DNA from: Microbacterium sp. | Lineage (GTDB): Bacteria > Actinomycetota > Actinomycetes > Actinomycetales > Microbacteriaceae | Direction: 5' to 3' | Assembly (NCBI RefSeq): GCF_003248605.1 | Contig: NZ_QFPF01000049.1 | Coordinates: 1 to 18,290 of the forward strand | DNA: 18,290 nucleotides | In this document: piece by piece, positions 5,567 through 12,614 of the stretch | Position numbering within the stretch: position 1 is the first letter of the stretch | Layout of the letters: each line of letters begins with the position of its first letter | Notes under the pieces: generated by a model | Told to the model about the DNA's origin: nothing | What the model saw: the letters and a program-made list of their open reading frames with translations, nothing else | Database searches by the model: none | Made by a program: the position numbers and the translations under genes

Positions 5567-7747
5567 ATGCCGTCGCTGAGCCTCGAATCGCGCCTGGACG
5601 GCGCCGTCGGGGGCAAGACCGCGGCGGCGCTGGGTCGTGCGTTCGGCATGAAGACGGTCGGTGACCTGCTCTCGCACTATCCGCGCCGCTACGCCCAGCG
5701 GGGAGAGCTGACGCCGATCGCTTCGCTGCCGCTGGGCGAGTCGGTGACGATCATCGCCCAGGTGACGCGCGTGGGCGAGCGCAGCATGCGCGCACGTCGC
5801 GGTTCCCTCCTCGAGGTGGTCATCAGCGACGGGCGCGGCGAAGTGACGCTGACGTTCTTCAATCAGCCGTGGCGCCTGGCAGATCTTCGGCCGGGCAGGC
5901 GCGGGATCTTCGCGGGCAAGGTGGGGGAGTACCGCGGCGGACGTCAGTTCGCTCACCCGGACTACGAGCTCTTCGACGACGACGATGCGCAGGCGGCCGC
6001 GCGCAGCGCCCAGGCCTGGGCGCGGGCACTCATTCCGATCTACCCCGCCACCGCGTCGGTTGCGAGCTGGCAGATCAAGAAGATCATCGACCTCGTGCTC
6101 GACGGGCTCGCACCGATCGATGATCCTCTGCCGGACGCGCTGAGGGATCGGCTCGGGCTGCTCTCGGCCAGCGAAGCACTGTTCCAGATCCACCGACCCG
6201 AGAACGAGGATGAAGCCGACCTCGCGCGTGCGACGCTGCGCATGCACGAGGCGCTCGTGCTGCAGACGGCGCTCCTGCAGCAGCGTCAGTTCGTCCGCGC
6301 GCTGTCGGCCACGCCGCGCCCGGCGCTGCCCGGCGGTCTGCTCGAGCGGTTCGACGACGTGCTGCCGTTCGAGCGCACGCCGGATCAGGTCGAGGTCGGC
6401 GCGCGGATCGGGGCAGACCTCGTCGCACCCTGGCCGATGAACCGCCTCGTGCAGGGCGAGGTCGGCTCCGGAAAGACGCTCGTCGCGCTGCGGGCGATGC
6501 TGCAGGTGGCCGAGTCCGGCGGACAGGCGGCGCTCATCGCCCCGACCGAGGTGCTCGCGGGGCAGCACCTGCGATCGATGGCACGCATGCTCGGCCCACA
6601 GCTGGCCCCTGAGCTCATGCCCACCCTCCTGACGGGTCAGATGCCCGCGGCCGAGCGGCGCAAGGCCGCGCTGCGGGTGGCGTCGGGACAGGCGCGGATC
6701 GTCATCGGCACCCACGCCCTGCTGAGCGATTCCACGACCTTCGCCGATCTTGCTCTCGTCGTCGTCGACGAGCAGCACCGCTTCGGAGTCGAGCAACGCG
6801 AGGCGCTGAGGGCCAAAGGTTCGAGCCCCCACGCTCTTGTCCTGACCGCCACCCCCATCCCCCGCACGGTCGCGATGACGGTCTTCGGAGACCTCGACGT
6901 CTCCACGATCCGCACGATGCCGGCCGGTCGACCGGGCATCGAATCGTTCGTGGCTCCCGTCGCCGAGAAGCCGGGCTGGTTCGCACGGGTCTGGCAGCGT
7001 GCGGCCGAGGAGGTGCAGAAGGGCCATCAGGTCTTCGTCGTGTGCCCGGCGATCGATGCCGAAGCTCCCCCGAAGGGCAAAGCTGCAGACGAGGCTCCGC
7101 TCGCTCCCGAGGTCGAGGGGGAGGCGAGCCGCGTGCGGTGGGGGGTGGTGCAGGTCGCGGAGATGCTCGCGGTCCACCCTCTCTATGCCGAGCTCCGGGT
7201 CGCCACGCTGCACGGCCGGATGAGCGGCGAGGAGAAGGACGCCATCATGCGTGCTTTCGCCGACGGACAGATCGACGTCCTCATCGCCACCACCGTCATC
7301 GAGGTCGGGGTCGATGTGCCGAACGCCTCGACGATGGTGATCCTCGAAGCCGACCGGTTCGGCGTGTCGCAGCTGCACCAGCTGCGCGGCAGGGTGGGCC
7401 GCGGGTCGGTTCCGGGGCTCTGTCTGCTCGTGACCGAGAGCGCGCCGCGCACGGATGCGCGCTCCCGGGTCGAGGCTGTCGCGCGCACACTCGACGGCTT
7501 CGCGCTCGCCGAGGTCGACCTCGAGCTGCGCGGCGAGGGAGATGTGCTGGGTGACGCGCAGTCCGGGGCGCGTTCCTCGCTGCGGCTGCTGCGGGTGGTC
7601 AGCGATGCCCACGTCATATCGCGGGCGCGCGAAGAGGCCGAGGCGATCCTCGAGACCGATCCCGCGCTGCGGCAGCACACGGGGCTGGCGGCGGCCATCG
7701 AACGTCGGCTCGACGTGACCGAACGCGCCGCCATGGCCAAGAACTGA
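5567..7747 (+). CDS. recG: ATP-dependent DNA helicase RecG
   Basis: 726 residues from ATG at 5567. RecG remodels stalled replication forks and branch-migrates Holliday junctions. In order: an N-terminal wedge region with an OB-fold (about residues 1-180, including DLLSHYPRRY and VTLTFFNQPW), then superfamily 2 helicase domains. Walker A is GEVGSGKT at 297-304, Walker B/motif II is DEQH at 401-404 followed by RFG, and motif III is LTATPIPRT. The second RecA domain has LHGRMSGEEKDAIM and VIEVGVDVPNA, then the QLRGRVGRG motif. An Ala/Pro/Glu-rich insertion around residues 500-520 in the second helicase domain looks disordered. Length is normal for actinobacterial RecG. It appears to be a single-gene transcript with a leaderless promoter; 73 bp separate it from coaD. 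Confidence 0.95.
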   Translation: MPSLSLESRLDGAVGGKTAAALGRAFGMKTVGDLLSHYPRRYAQRGELTPIASLPLGESVTIIAQVTRVGERSMRARRGSLLEVVISDGRGEVTLTFFNQPWRLADLRPGRRGIFAGKVGEYRGGRQFAHPDYELFDDDDAQAAARSAQAWARALIPIYPATASVASWQIKKIIDLVLDGLAPIDDPLPDALRDRLGLLSASEALFQIHRPENEDEADLARATLRMHEALVLQTALLQQRQFVRALSATPRPALPGGLLERFDDVLPFERTPDQVEVGARIGADLVAPWPMNRLVQGEVGSGKTLVALRAMLQVAESGGQAALIAPTEVLAGQHLRSMARMLGPQLAPELMPTLLTGQMPAAERRKAALRVASGQARIVIGTHALLSDSTTFADLALVVVDEQHRFGVEQREALRAKGSSPHALVLTATPIPRTVAMTVFGDLDVSTIRTMPAGRPGIESFVAPVAEKPGWFARVWQRAAEEVQKGHQVFVVCPAIDAEAPPKGKAADEAPLAPEVEGEASRVRWGVVQVAEMLAVHPLYAELRVATLHGRMSGEEKDAIMRAFADGQIDVLIATTVIEVGVDVPNASTMVILEADRFGVSQLHQLRGRVGRGSVPGLCLLVTESAPRTDARSRVEAVARTLDGFALAEVDLELRGEGDVLGDAQSGARSSLRLLRVVSDAHVISRAREEAEAILETDPALRQHTGLAAAIERRLDVTERAAMAKN

Positions 7748-7808
7748 CCCGGATGCGCCCTATCGCGCGGATCCGATCGGGCTCGGCATCCCGCGCGTGG
7801 GTGCCCGG

Positions 7809-7814
7809 TAGGCT
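7809..7814 (+). promoter_or_regulatory. Leaderless -10 hexamer of coaD
   Basis: TAGGCT at 7809-7814 ends 6 bases before GTG 7821. The same hexamer recurs before the DUF177 gene and ftsY. Confidence 0.65.
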
Positions 7815-7820
7815 GGCGAG

Positions 7821-8318
7821 GTGAGCAACCGGATCGCCGTCGTGCCGGGATCGTTCGATCCTCCCACCCTCGGTCATCTCGACGTCATCCGTCGTGCGGC
7901 TTCGCTGTACGACACCCTTCATGTGCTGGTAGTGCACAACCCCGGCAAAGAGGCGATGCTGCCCATCGCGCAGCGTCTCGCCCTTCTCGAGCAGTCGATC
8001 GCCGAGAGCGACATCGAGGGTGAGATCGTCGTGGCCTCGTGGAGCATGGGTCTGCTCGTCGACTACGCGACCGATGTCGGGGCGGGTGTGCTCGTGAAGG
8101 GCATCCGCTCGCAGGTCGATGTCGCCTATGAGACGCCCATGGCGATCGTCAATCGCGATCTTGCGCACATCGAGACCGTCTTCCTGCTCCCTGATCCCGC
8201 GCACACGCTCGTCTCGAGTTCGCTTGTTCGTCAGGTGGCGGGACTGGGGGGCGACGTGTCGCCCTACGTTCCCGGCGCGGTGGCGCGCTTCCTCGACACC
8301 GGCGCCCGCGGGCTCTGA
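7821..8318 (+). CDS. coaD: Phosphopantetheine adenylyltransferase
   Basis: 165 residues from GTG at 7821. CoaD adenylates 4'-phosphopantetheine to dephospho-CoA, the penultimate step of coenzyme A synthesis, in the cytoplasm. The nucleotidyltransferase motif appears as [10 protein letters not shown], with the T/HxGH signature at residues 16-19. [12 protein letters not shown] holds the conserved KGIR/D substrate-binding motif. [10 protein letters not shown] corresponds to the ISST/SxxR motif that closes over ATP. Length equals the family norm (about 160 residues). The GTG is preferred because [10 protein letters not shown] must follow almost at once and TAGGCT lies 6 bases upstream. It is followed by a short GC hairpin and then the DUF177 promoter, so it is probably monocistronic. 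Confidence 0.96.
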   Translation: MSNRIAVVPGSFDPPTLGHLDVIRRAASLYDTLHVLVVHNPGKEAMLPIAQRLALLEQSIAESDIEGEIVVASWSMGLLVDYATDVGAGVLVKGIRSQVDVAYETPMAIVNRDLAHIETVFLLPDPAHTLVSSSLVRQVAGLGGDVSPYVPGAVARFLDTGARGL

Positions 8319-8329
8319 TCCCGGCCCGA

Positions 8330-8345
8330 CGCGCCCGGCGGCGCG
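8330..8345 (+). terminator. Small GC hairpin between coaD and the DUF177 gene
   Basis: CGCGCC (8330-8335), loop CGGC, GGCGCG (8340-8345). It ends two bases before the TAGGCT hexamer of the next gene. No T-tract follows. It could end the coaD transcript or structure the DUF177 promoter spacer. Confidence 0.35.
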
Positions 8346-8347
8346 GG

Positions 8348-8353
8348 TAGGCT
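8348..8353 (+). promoter_or_regulatory. -10 hexamer of the DUF177-rpmF-rnc-mutM operon
   Basis: TAGGCT at 8348-8353, with 8 bases to GTG 8362. The predicted leader is 0-2 nt, so this transcript too is probably leaderless or nearly so. CCCGAC at 8325-8330 is a weak -35 candidate 17 bases upstream. Confidence 0.55.
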
Positions 8354-8361
8354 GGTCGACC

Positions 8362-8910
8362 GTGAGAACCCGCAGACCAGGACCATTCAGCATCGGCGTG
8401 CGCGACATCGTCCACAGACCCGGAGAGATGCGCGAACACTCGTTCGAGGTGACTCTCGCCGAGCGATGGGGTGAGGGTCTGGTGCAGGTCGAGACGGGCG
8501 CCGAGGTCGACGTCGACGTACGTCTGGAGTCCGTGCACGAGGGGATCCTCGCCAGTGGAACGGCGGACGCCGAGTACACGGGGGTGTGCGGGCGATGCCT
8601 GATCGATATCGCCGCGCCCGTCGAAGTCGAGTTCCAGGAGCTTTTCGCGTATCCTGGGCAGGAAACATCCGACTTCGAGGTTCAAGACGACCACGTGGAT
8701 CTTGAAACTCTGGTCAGAGATGCGATCGTGCTGTCGCTTCCGTTTCAACCGGTCTGCCAACCGGATTGCCCCGGGCTCGACCCGGAAACAGGCGAACGGC
8801 GGGCCGACACACCCGGCGCACCGTCACGCGCAGCCCTCGATCCTCGCTGGGCCGCGCTGACGGATTACGGCTCCGACGGATCCCCGTCCGACGCCGACAA
8901 CACACCTTAG
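8362..8910 (+). CDS. YceD/DUF177 family protein
   Basis: 182 residues from GTG at 8362. The N-terminus RRPGPFSIGVRDIVHRPGEM and the YTGVCGRC ... VEVEFQELF core identify the DUF177 (YceD) family. It has two cysteine pairs, CGRC and CQPDC, which could bind a metal. The position directly before rpmF is conserved across many bacteria. In plants and E. coli the family has been linked to 23S rRNA accumulation or processing, so a ribosome-assembly role is likely but not shown here. The C-terminal ~30 residues are polar and look disordered. An ATG 22 codons downstream is possible, but the GTG keeps the conserved opening and matches the -10 position. It is the first gene of the operon. Confidence 0.88.
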   Translation: MRTRRPGPFSIGVRDIVHRPGEMREHSFEVTLAERWGEGLVQVETGAEVDVDVRLESVHEGILASGTADAEYTGVCGRCLIDIAAPVEVEFQELFAYPGQETSDFEVQDDHVDLETLVRDAIVLSLPFQPVCQPDCPGLDPETGERRADTPGAPSRAALDPRWAALTDYGSDGSPSDADNTP

Positions 8911-8935
8911 ATCTCGGAACGAAAGAAGAAGAGCC

Positions 8936-9145
8936 ATGGCAGGCAACCCTCCCAAGCGCAAGGTCTCGCGCTCGAACACCCGCTCGCGCCGCGCGCAGTG
9001 GAAGGCGGAGGCGACCCCTCTGGTCAAGACCGTCGAGAACGGCAAGGTCGTCTACAGCCGCCCTCACCAGGCGAAGGTCGTCACCGACTCGCAGGGCACC
9101 GAGCTGTTCCTCGAGTACAAGGGCCGCAAGGTCGCAGACGTCTGA
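8936..9145 (+). CDS. rpmF: Large-subunit ribosomal protein bL32 (zinc-free form)
   Basis: 69 residues from ATG at 8936, with a purine-rich AAGAAGAG just upstream. The N-terminus NPPKRKVSRSNTRSRRAQWK is a standard bL32 opening. The C-terminal half (VKTVENGKVVYSRPHQAKVV and on to YKGRKVADV) contains no cysteine, while classical L32 has a four-Cys zinc ribbon there. This is a zinc-independent form, so the ribosome would not depend on zinc at this site. It lies 25 nt after the DUF177 stop and 4 nt before rnc. Confidence 0.93.
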   Translation: MAGNPPKRKVSRSNTRSRRAQWKAEATPLVKTVENGKVVYSRPHQAKVVTDSQGTELFLEYKGRKVADV

Positions 9146-9149
9146 GTCG

Positions 9150-9842
9150 ATGACGGACGTCCCGGGGGGGAGGCGGCCACTCATCGACACGATCGGGATC
9201 GTCATCGACCCCGATCTGCTGTCTCTCGCCCTCACGCATCGCTCGTACGCGTACGAGAACGGCGGCACTCCGCACAACGAACGCCTCGAGTTCCTGGGGG
9301 ATTCGGTGCTCGGCCAGGCTGTCACGGTCACGCTGTTCACCCGGCATCCCGAACTGGATGAGGGGTCGCTCGCCAAGCGGCGCGCGAGCGTCGTCTCGAC
9401 CGTCGCCCTCGCCGAGGTCGCTCGCCGCATCGGCCTCGGCGACCACGTCCTGCTCGGGCGCGGCGAGGAGCAGACGGGTGGGCGCGACAAGGACTCGATC
9501 CTCGCCGACACGACCGAGGCCATCATCGGCGCGACATATCTGTCCGCCGGCCAGGATGCTGCCACGTCGCTCGTCCTGAGGCTGATCGAGCCGCTGCTGG
9601 CCGACCCCGACCGCTACGGGGCCGCCATGGACCCCAAGACGAGCCTGCAAGAGCTCGCCGCCCGCCGGCAGGCGACGCCTCCGGAGTACTCGATCGAGGC
9701 CGAGGGACCGGATCACAATCGGGTCTTCACCGCCACGGTGCGCGTCGGAGAGGTCAGCGCGACGGGCATCGGCACCAGCAAGAAGACGGCCGAGATGGCC
9801 GCGGCGCTCGAGGCGTGGCACACGCTCAGCGACGATGACTGA
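9150..9842 (+). CDS. rnc: Ribonuclease III
   Basis: 230 residues from ATG at 9150, four bases after the rpmF stop with no clear Shine-Dalgarno, so translation is probably coupled. The RNase III signature HNERLEFLGDSVLG lies at 42-55 (Glu47, Asp51), and DTTEAIIGA (Asp120, Glu123) completes the acidic metal site. The C-terminal domain from about 155 (DPKTSLQELAARR ... TSKKTAEMAAALEAW) is a double-stranded-RNA-binding domain. The enzyme cuts dsRNA, including pre-rRNA, in the cytoplasm. Length is normal. Its place after rpmF and before mutM and smc matches the usual Gram-positive rnc-smc-ftsY neighbourhood, although here an oppositely oriented module intervenes before smc. Confidence 0.95.
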   Translation: MTDVPGGRRPLIDTIGIVIDPDLLSLALTHRSYAYENGGTPHNERLEFLGDSVLGQAVTVTLFTRHPELDEGSLAKRRASVVSTVALAEVARRIGLGDHVLLGRGEEQTGGRDKDSILADTTEAIIGATYLSAGQDAATSLVLRLIEPLLADPDRYGAAMDPKTSLQELAARRQATPPEYSIEAEGPDHNRVFTATVRVGEVSATGIGTSKKTAEMAAALEAWHTLSDDD

Positions 9843-9888
9843 CGCGCGCCGCTGCGCGCGGACCACCCCGATCCGAATCCACTGAGCC

Positions 9889-10812
9889 GTGCCCGAGCTT
9901 CCCGAGGTCGAGGTCGTGCGGCACGGGCTCGCCCCCGCTGTCACCGGCGCGCGCGTCGAGTCCGTGCAGGTGCACGACACCCGCGCGCTCACCCGTCACG
10001 CCGGCGGCGCGGCCGACTTCGAGGCGCGGCTCGCAGGTCGACGGATGCTGGGCGCCGCGCGCCGCGGCAAGTTCCTGTGGCTGCCCCTCGGTGCGCCCGC
10101 CGCCGCGGGAGCCGCGGCCGAGGTGGTGCCGGAGGCGCTTCTTGTCCACCTCGGCATGAGCGGGCAGATGTTGCTGCGTGAGTCCGGCGCGCCGGCCGAG
10201 CGCCACGAGCGGGTCCGCCTTCAGGTGGAACATCCCCTGCACGGATCGCTGGACATCCTCTTCTGCGACCAGCGGACGTTCGGCTCGCTCGCGATCGACC
10301 GGCTGCGAGAGACATCGGATGGACAGCCCGCCGGGCGCGGGGCCGCCGACGCTCTGGTTCCCGCACAGGTCGCGCATATCGCCCGCGATCCGCTCGATCC
10401 CGCGTTCGGCGATCGCGTCTTCATCGCTGCGCTCGCGCGCAAAGGGTCCGGCATCAAGCGCGTGCTGCTGGATCAGACCGTGCTCAGCGGGGTGGGCAAC
10501 ATCTACGCCGACGAGGCGCTGTGGGCCGCGCGCATCCATCCCGAGACACCCGCGCGGGAGCTGTCGTCCCGCGCGGGTGCCCGGATCCTCGCCGAGATCC
10601 GTGCGGTCCTGCACAGGGCTCTGGCCGAAGGCGGCACGAGCTTCGACGCCCAGTACGTGAACGTCAACGGTCAGGCGGGCTACTTCGCGCACAGTCTCCA
10701 CGCCTACGGGCGTCAGGGTCTGCCCTGCCCGCGATGCGGCCGGTCCATCGCCCGCGCGCAGTTCATGAACCGATCGAGCCACTTCTGCCCGTCGTGTCAG
10801 CGCCGGCGCTGA
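9889..10812 (+). CDS. mutM: Formamidopyrimidine-DNA glycosylase
   Basis: 307 residues from GTG at 9889. After Met removal the N-terminus is Pro (PELPEVE), the catalytic nucleophile of the Fpg/Nei family with the adjacent Glu, which fixes the start. RRGKFLWLPL carries the conserved Lys, and HLGMSGQM follows. The H2TH DNA-binding segment is in LLDQTVLSGVGNIYADEAL. The C-terminal zinc finger has two CxxC pairs (CPRC and CPSC). MutM excises 8-oxoguanine and formamidopyrimidines and nicks the abasic site. An Ala/Gly-rich loop (PAAAGAAAE, about residues 70-79) lengthens the N-terminal domain slightly. It is the last gene of the operon; only 4 nt separate its stop from the stop of the opposing acetyltransferase gene. 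Confidence 0.95.
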   Translation: MPELPEVEVVRHGLAPAVTGARVESVQVHDTRALTRHAGGAADFEARLAGRRMLGAARRGKFLWLPLGAPAAAGAAAEVVPEALLVHLGMSGQMLLRESGAPAERHERVRLQVEHPLHGSLDILFCDQRTFGSLAIDRLRETSDGQPAGRGAADALVPAQVAHIARDPLDPAFGDRVFIAALARKGSGIKRVLLDQTVLSGVGNIYADEALWAARIHPETPARELSSRAGARILAEIRAVLHRALAEGGTSFDAQYVNVNGQAGYFAHSLHAYGRQGLPCPRCGRSIARAQFMNRSSHFCPSCQRRR

Positions 10813-10816
10813 CTCT

Positions 10817-11911
10817 TCATCCTCCGTCGCTCAGCACCTTCTTCCAGGCTCCCTCGTACGAAATCGGCGCGAAGCCGATCGCCTCGTTGATGTCGAGCAT
10901 CGGGCGGTTCTCCTCGGCGTTGAAGGTGATCACCCGGGGAGACTCGGGTGCCACCTCGCGCCAGGTGAGCAGGCCCGCGCACTTGACGAGCATGCCCAAC
11001 CGATGGCCGCGGTGTTCGCGCAGCACGAGGGTGTCCTCCTGGTGCGAGGCGAGGGTGCGGTCCACGCCGATGACGAGTTCGTTGAAGGCGCAGAGCTCGC
11101 CCGTGCCGATGTGCTGCGCGGCGGTCACCTGCACGAGCTGATCGGCCTGCAGATAACGATCGTCGTGCAGGGCGACGCGCGCGGCATCCCACCGCTCCTC
11201 GTCGAACTGCATGGCGGCGGAGGGCGCGTCGGTCACCATCCGGGACTTCATCCACGCATATCCGTCGACATACTCCGGCGGTGTGGGGCCGACCCACTGC
11301 ACGACGCGATACCCCTCGGCGGCGTCACGGGCCGCTGCGAGCAGTCGCTGCACGTCGTCGCCGCTCGCGCGCAGATCCAGCGCGCTGCACCGCTCGATCT
11401 GCTCGAGCGTGAATCCGTGCCGGGTGAGGAATCGCGCGGCCGGGTCGTCGGCGGGGACGCTGCCGAAACCGGTCGGCGGTTCGAGGCGGGGCCCCGGACG
11501 ATCGGGGTGCTCGGTCCAGGACTGCAGGATGGAGCGCCCGTTCGCGCGCGCGACCGCTTCGAGCAGGTCCAGGCCGCCCGTGCCGATGCCATGGCCCCAG
11601 ACCTCGGGCAGCAGCTCGACCAGGAGGAAGGCGACGACCGACGCCGACTCGATCGGCAGGTCGAGGCCGAGGCGCCCGACCGGCCGTCCGCGCTCGAGGA
11701 CGAGCCACGACATCCGACGCTCGTACTCGTCGGGACGATAATGCGGCAGGAGGGCGGCCGCGGTCATGGCGTGGTCGTCGTGTCCGGAGACATGACGGTA
11801 GATCGCGTTTCGCACGTCGGCCATGGCGCGGAAGTCGGCGGCGTCGGCGGCGTCGATGTTCTCGGGAATGGTCATCGGCCGGAACTCGATGCCGGTGAGA
11901 GTGATGCTCAT
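10817..11911 (-). CDS. Tandem GNAT-domain N-acetyltransferase
   Basis: 364 residues on the minus strand from ATG at 11911, preceded by a purine-rich AGAAGAGA. Two GNAT folds lie in tandem. The first (about 10-180) has an acetyl-CoA loop resembling Q/RxxGxG/A as WGHGIGTG (105-112). The second (about 200-360) has REHRGHRLG (298-306), followed by the conserved Asn/Met cluster NAEENRPMLDIN and GF (331-347). The layout recalls MshD-like or other actinobacterial two-domain GNATs. It lacks the extra C-terminal domain of Eis. The substrate is unknown: a small amine, an antibiotic or a protein N-terminus are all possible. It is the third reading frame of a short minus-strand operon and separates mutM from smc. 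No signal peptide or membrane segment is seen. Confidence 0.85.
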   Translation of the reverse strand: MSITLTGIEFRPMTIPENIDAADAADFRAMADVRNAIYRHVSGHDDHAMTAAALLPHYRPDEYERRMSWLVLERGRPVGRLGLDLPIESASVVAFLLVELLPEVWGHGIGTGGLDLLEAVARANGRSILQSWTEHPDRPGPRLEPPTGFGSVPADDPAARFLTRHGFTLEQIERCSALDLRASGDDVQRLLAAARDAAEGYRVVQWVGPTPPEYVDGYAWMKSRMVTDAPSAAMQFDEERWDAARVALHDDRYLQADQLVQVTAAQHIGTGELCAFNELVIGVDRTLASHQEDTLVLREHRGHRLGMLVKCAGLLTWREVAPESPRVITFNAEENRPMLDINEAIGFAPISYEGAWKKVLSDGG

Positions 11912-11941
11912 GATGGTTCTCTTCTTGTCGGAGTGGGTCGG

Positions 11942-11971
11942 GGATGCACGGCGCTCACGCGCCGTGCATCC
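11942..11971 (-). promoter_or_regulatory. 13-bp perfect hairpin with GNRA loop carrying the stop codon of the 88-aa gene
   Basis: GGATGCACGGCGC (11942-11954) and its exact reverse complement (11959-11971) flank four bases. Read on the coding (minus) strand the loop is GTGA (GUGA in RNA, a GNRA tetraloop), whose TGA is the stop of the 88-aa gene. The acetyltransferase start is 31 bases further on. No T-tract follows, so it may be a partial terminator, an mRNA-stabilising element or a translation switch. Confidence 0.85.
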
Positions 11972-12221
11972 AGAGCCGGGTAGCCATCGCGGCCTCGGCG
12001 TCGCGGCGCTCGCGCTCCGCGAGGAGGAACTCCCGCTGCCGGTGACGGTCGACGGCGTCCGTGTCGGCGACGGGACGCGAGCCCCACAGCAAGAGCCAGA
12101 GGCCGATGCGCATGGCCGCGCGATCGATCAGCGAAGCGCGGGGTACGCGTGTCGTCTCGGGAGGCAGGACCGAGAGAGGTTCGGGCGGGACGGGGTGCCG
12201 CGTGGTGAGCAGCGTGTTCAT
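11955..12221 (-). CDS. Uncharacterised 88-aa protein
   Basis: 88 residues on the minus strand from ATG at 12221, with a good Shine-Dalgarno (GAGGAA, complement of 12229-12234) 7 bases upstream. That supports translation. I do not recognise the family. The N-terminus is Pro/Thr-rich (RHPVPPEPLSVLPPETTRVP). A short hydrophobic helix, RIGLWLLLWG, lies at about 38-47, probably too short to span the membrane but able to associate with it. A charged C-terminal helix follows (RHRQREFLLAERERRDAEAAMATRLW). There is no Cys and no signal peptide. It lies 43 bases before the GNAT gene in the same direction, with its stop codon in a strong hairpin, so it may be co-expressed with, or regulate, the acetyltransferase. 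Confidence 0.75.
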   Translation of the reverse strand: MNTLLTTRHPVPPEPLSVLPPETTRVPRASLIDRAAMRIGLWLLLWGSRPVADTDAVDRHRQREFLLAERERRDAEAAMATRLWMHGA

Positions 12222-12421
12222 TGGTGTCTTCCTCGTGTGGATCGAACAGAGAGGCGGGAAGTGGGATGCCGAGATCGGCCGTCGCGAGAGGCGAGCGCCG
12301 ATGGCGCGGAGAGTCGGCGGTCGATCGGGCCGAGGGAGAGAGCGCGGCAGCTCGACGGATGCCTGGGCGCTTCAGACGCGGAGGGCGAGCCCGAAGCGGG
12401 CAGAGTTCTCCCCTGCGCCGG
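12222..12421 (-). other. 200-nt spacer without start codons between the small ORF and the 88-aa gene
   Basis: On the minus strand this stretch contains no ATG, GTG or TTG that I can find and is pyrimidine-rich (for example CTCTCTCCCTC). A small inverted repeat GCCCG-CTT-CGGGC lies near its 5' end. It is long for an operon spacer and may be a regulatory leader. No gene is supported on the plus strand either. Confidence 0.5.
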
Positions 12422-12550
12422 TCAGATGCCGGTGTGGGCGCGACCGCCCAGGGATGCGCGGAGGGATGCGGTCACCGGACGCAGCGATGCGACTCCTGCG
12501 AGCGCGGCACGAATCGGCGTGATGCCGGTGCGGATGCTGTTCATCATCAT
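12422..12550 (-). CDS. Small ORF of up to 42 codons behind a near-perfect Shine-Dalgarno
   Basis: Three consecutive in-frame ATG codons (complement of 12550, 12547 and 12544) open a frame of at most 42 residues, reading MMMNSIRTGITPIRAALAGV and ending in GRAHTGI at TGA 12422-12424. GAGAGGAGGT (complement of 12555-12564) matches the anti-Shine-Dalgarno almost perfectly; spacing to the second ATG is 7, so that ATG or the third is the best start. The peptide is rich in Ala, Arg, Leu and Ser, has no acidic residue, and could form an amphipathic helix. A consensus-like promoter lies about 35 bases further upstream. I do not recognise it. It could be a leader peptide controlling the downstream genes or a small functional protein. 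Confidence 0.6.
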   Translation of the reverse strand: MMMNSIRTGITPIRAALAGVASLRPVTASLRASLGGRAHTGI

Positions 12551-12584
12551 GGTGACCTCCTCTCAACCTCTGACGCGAAGAGAG

Positions 12585-12614
12585 ACGTTAGCGCGGTCCT
12601 GATGCCGACGTCAA
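12585..12614 (-). promoter_or_regulatory. Sigma70-type promoter of the small ORF/88-aa/GNAT operon
   Basis: On the minus strand -35 TTGACG (complement of 12609-12614), an 18-base spacer and -10 TAACGT (complement of 12585-12590). The predicted start is near 12578, giving a leader of about 28 nt that holds the Shine-Dalgarno. The 18 bases immediately upstream of the -35 (12616-12633) are about two-thirds A/T in a roughly 70% GC region. Confidence 0.75.

Noticed and set aside
5492..7678. Very long minus-strand open frame continuous with rsmD across recG
   Set aside because: The frame reads as His/Arg/Gln-rich antisense of recG. RsmD homology starts only at the GTG at 5491, and recG on the plus strand is a complete, recognisable gene.
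11003..11983. Plus-strand open frame opposite the GNAT gene
   Set aside because: Val/Gly-rich antisense frame without a ribosome site; the minus-strand GNAT motifs are clear.
12061..12522. Plus-strand frames across the spacer between the GNAT module and smc
   Set aside because: Arg/Gly/Ser-rich, no Shine-Dalgarno and no recognisable domain; the strand with promoter and ribosome-site signals is the minus strand.
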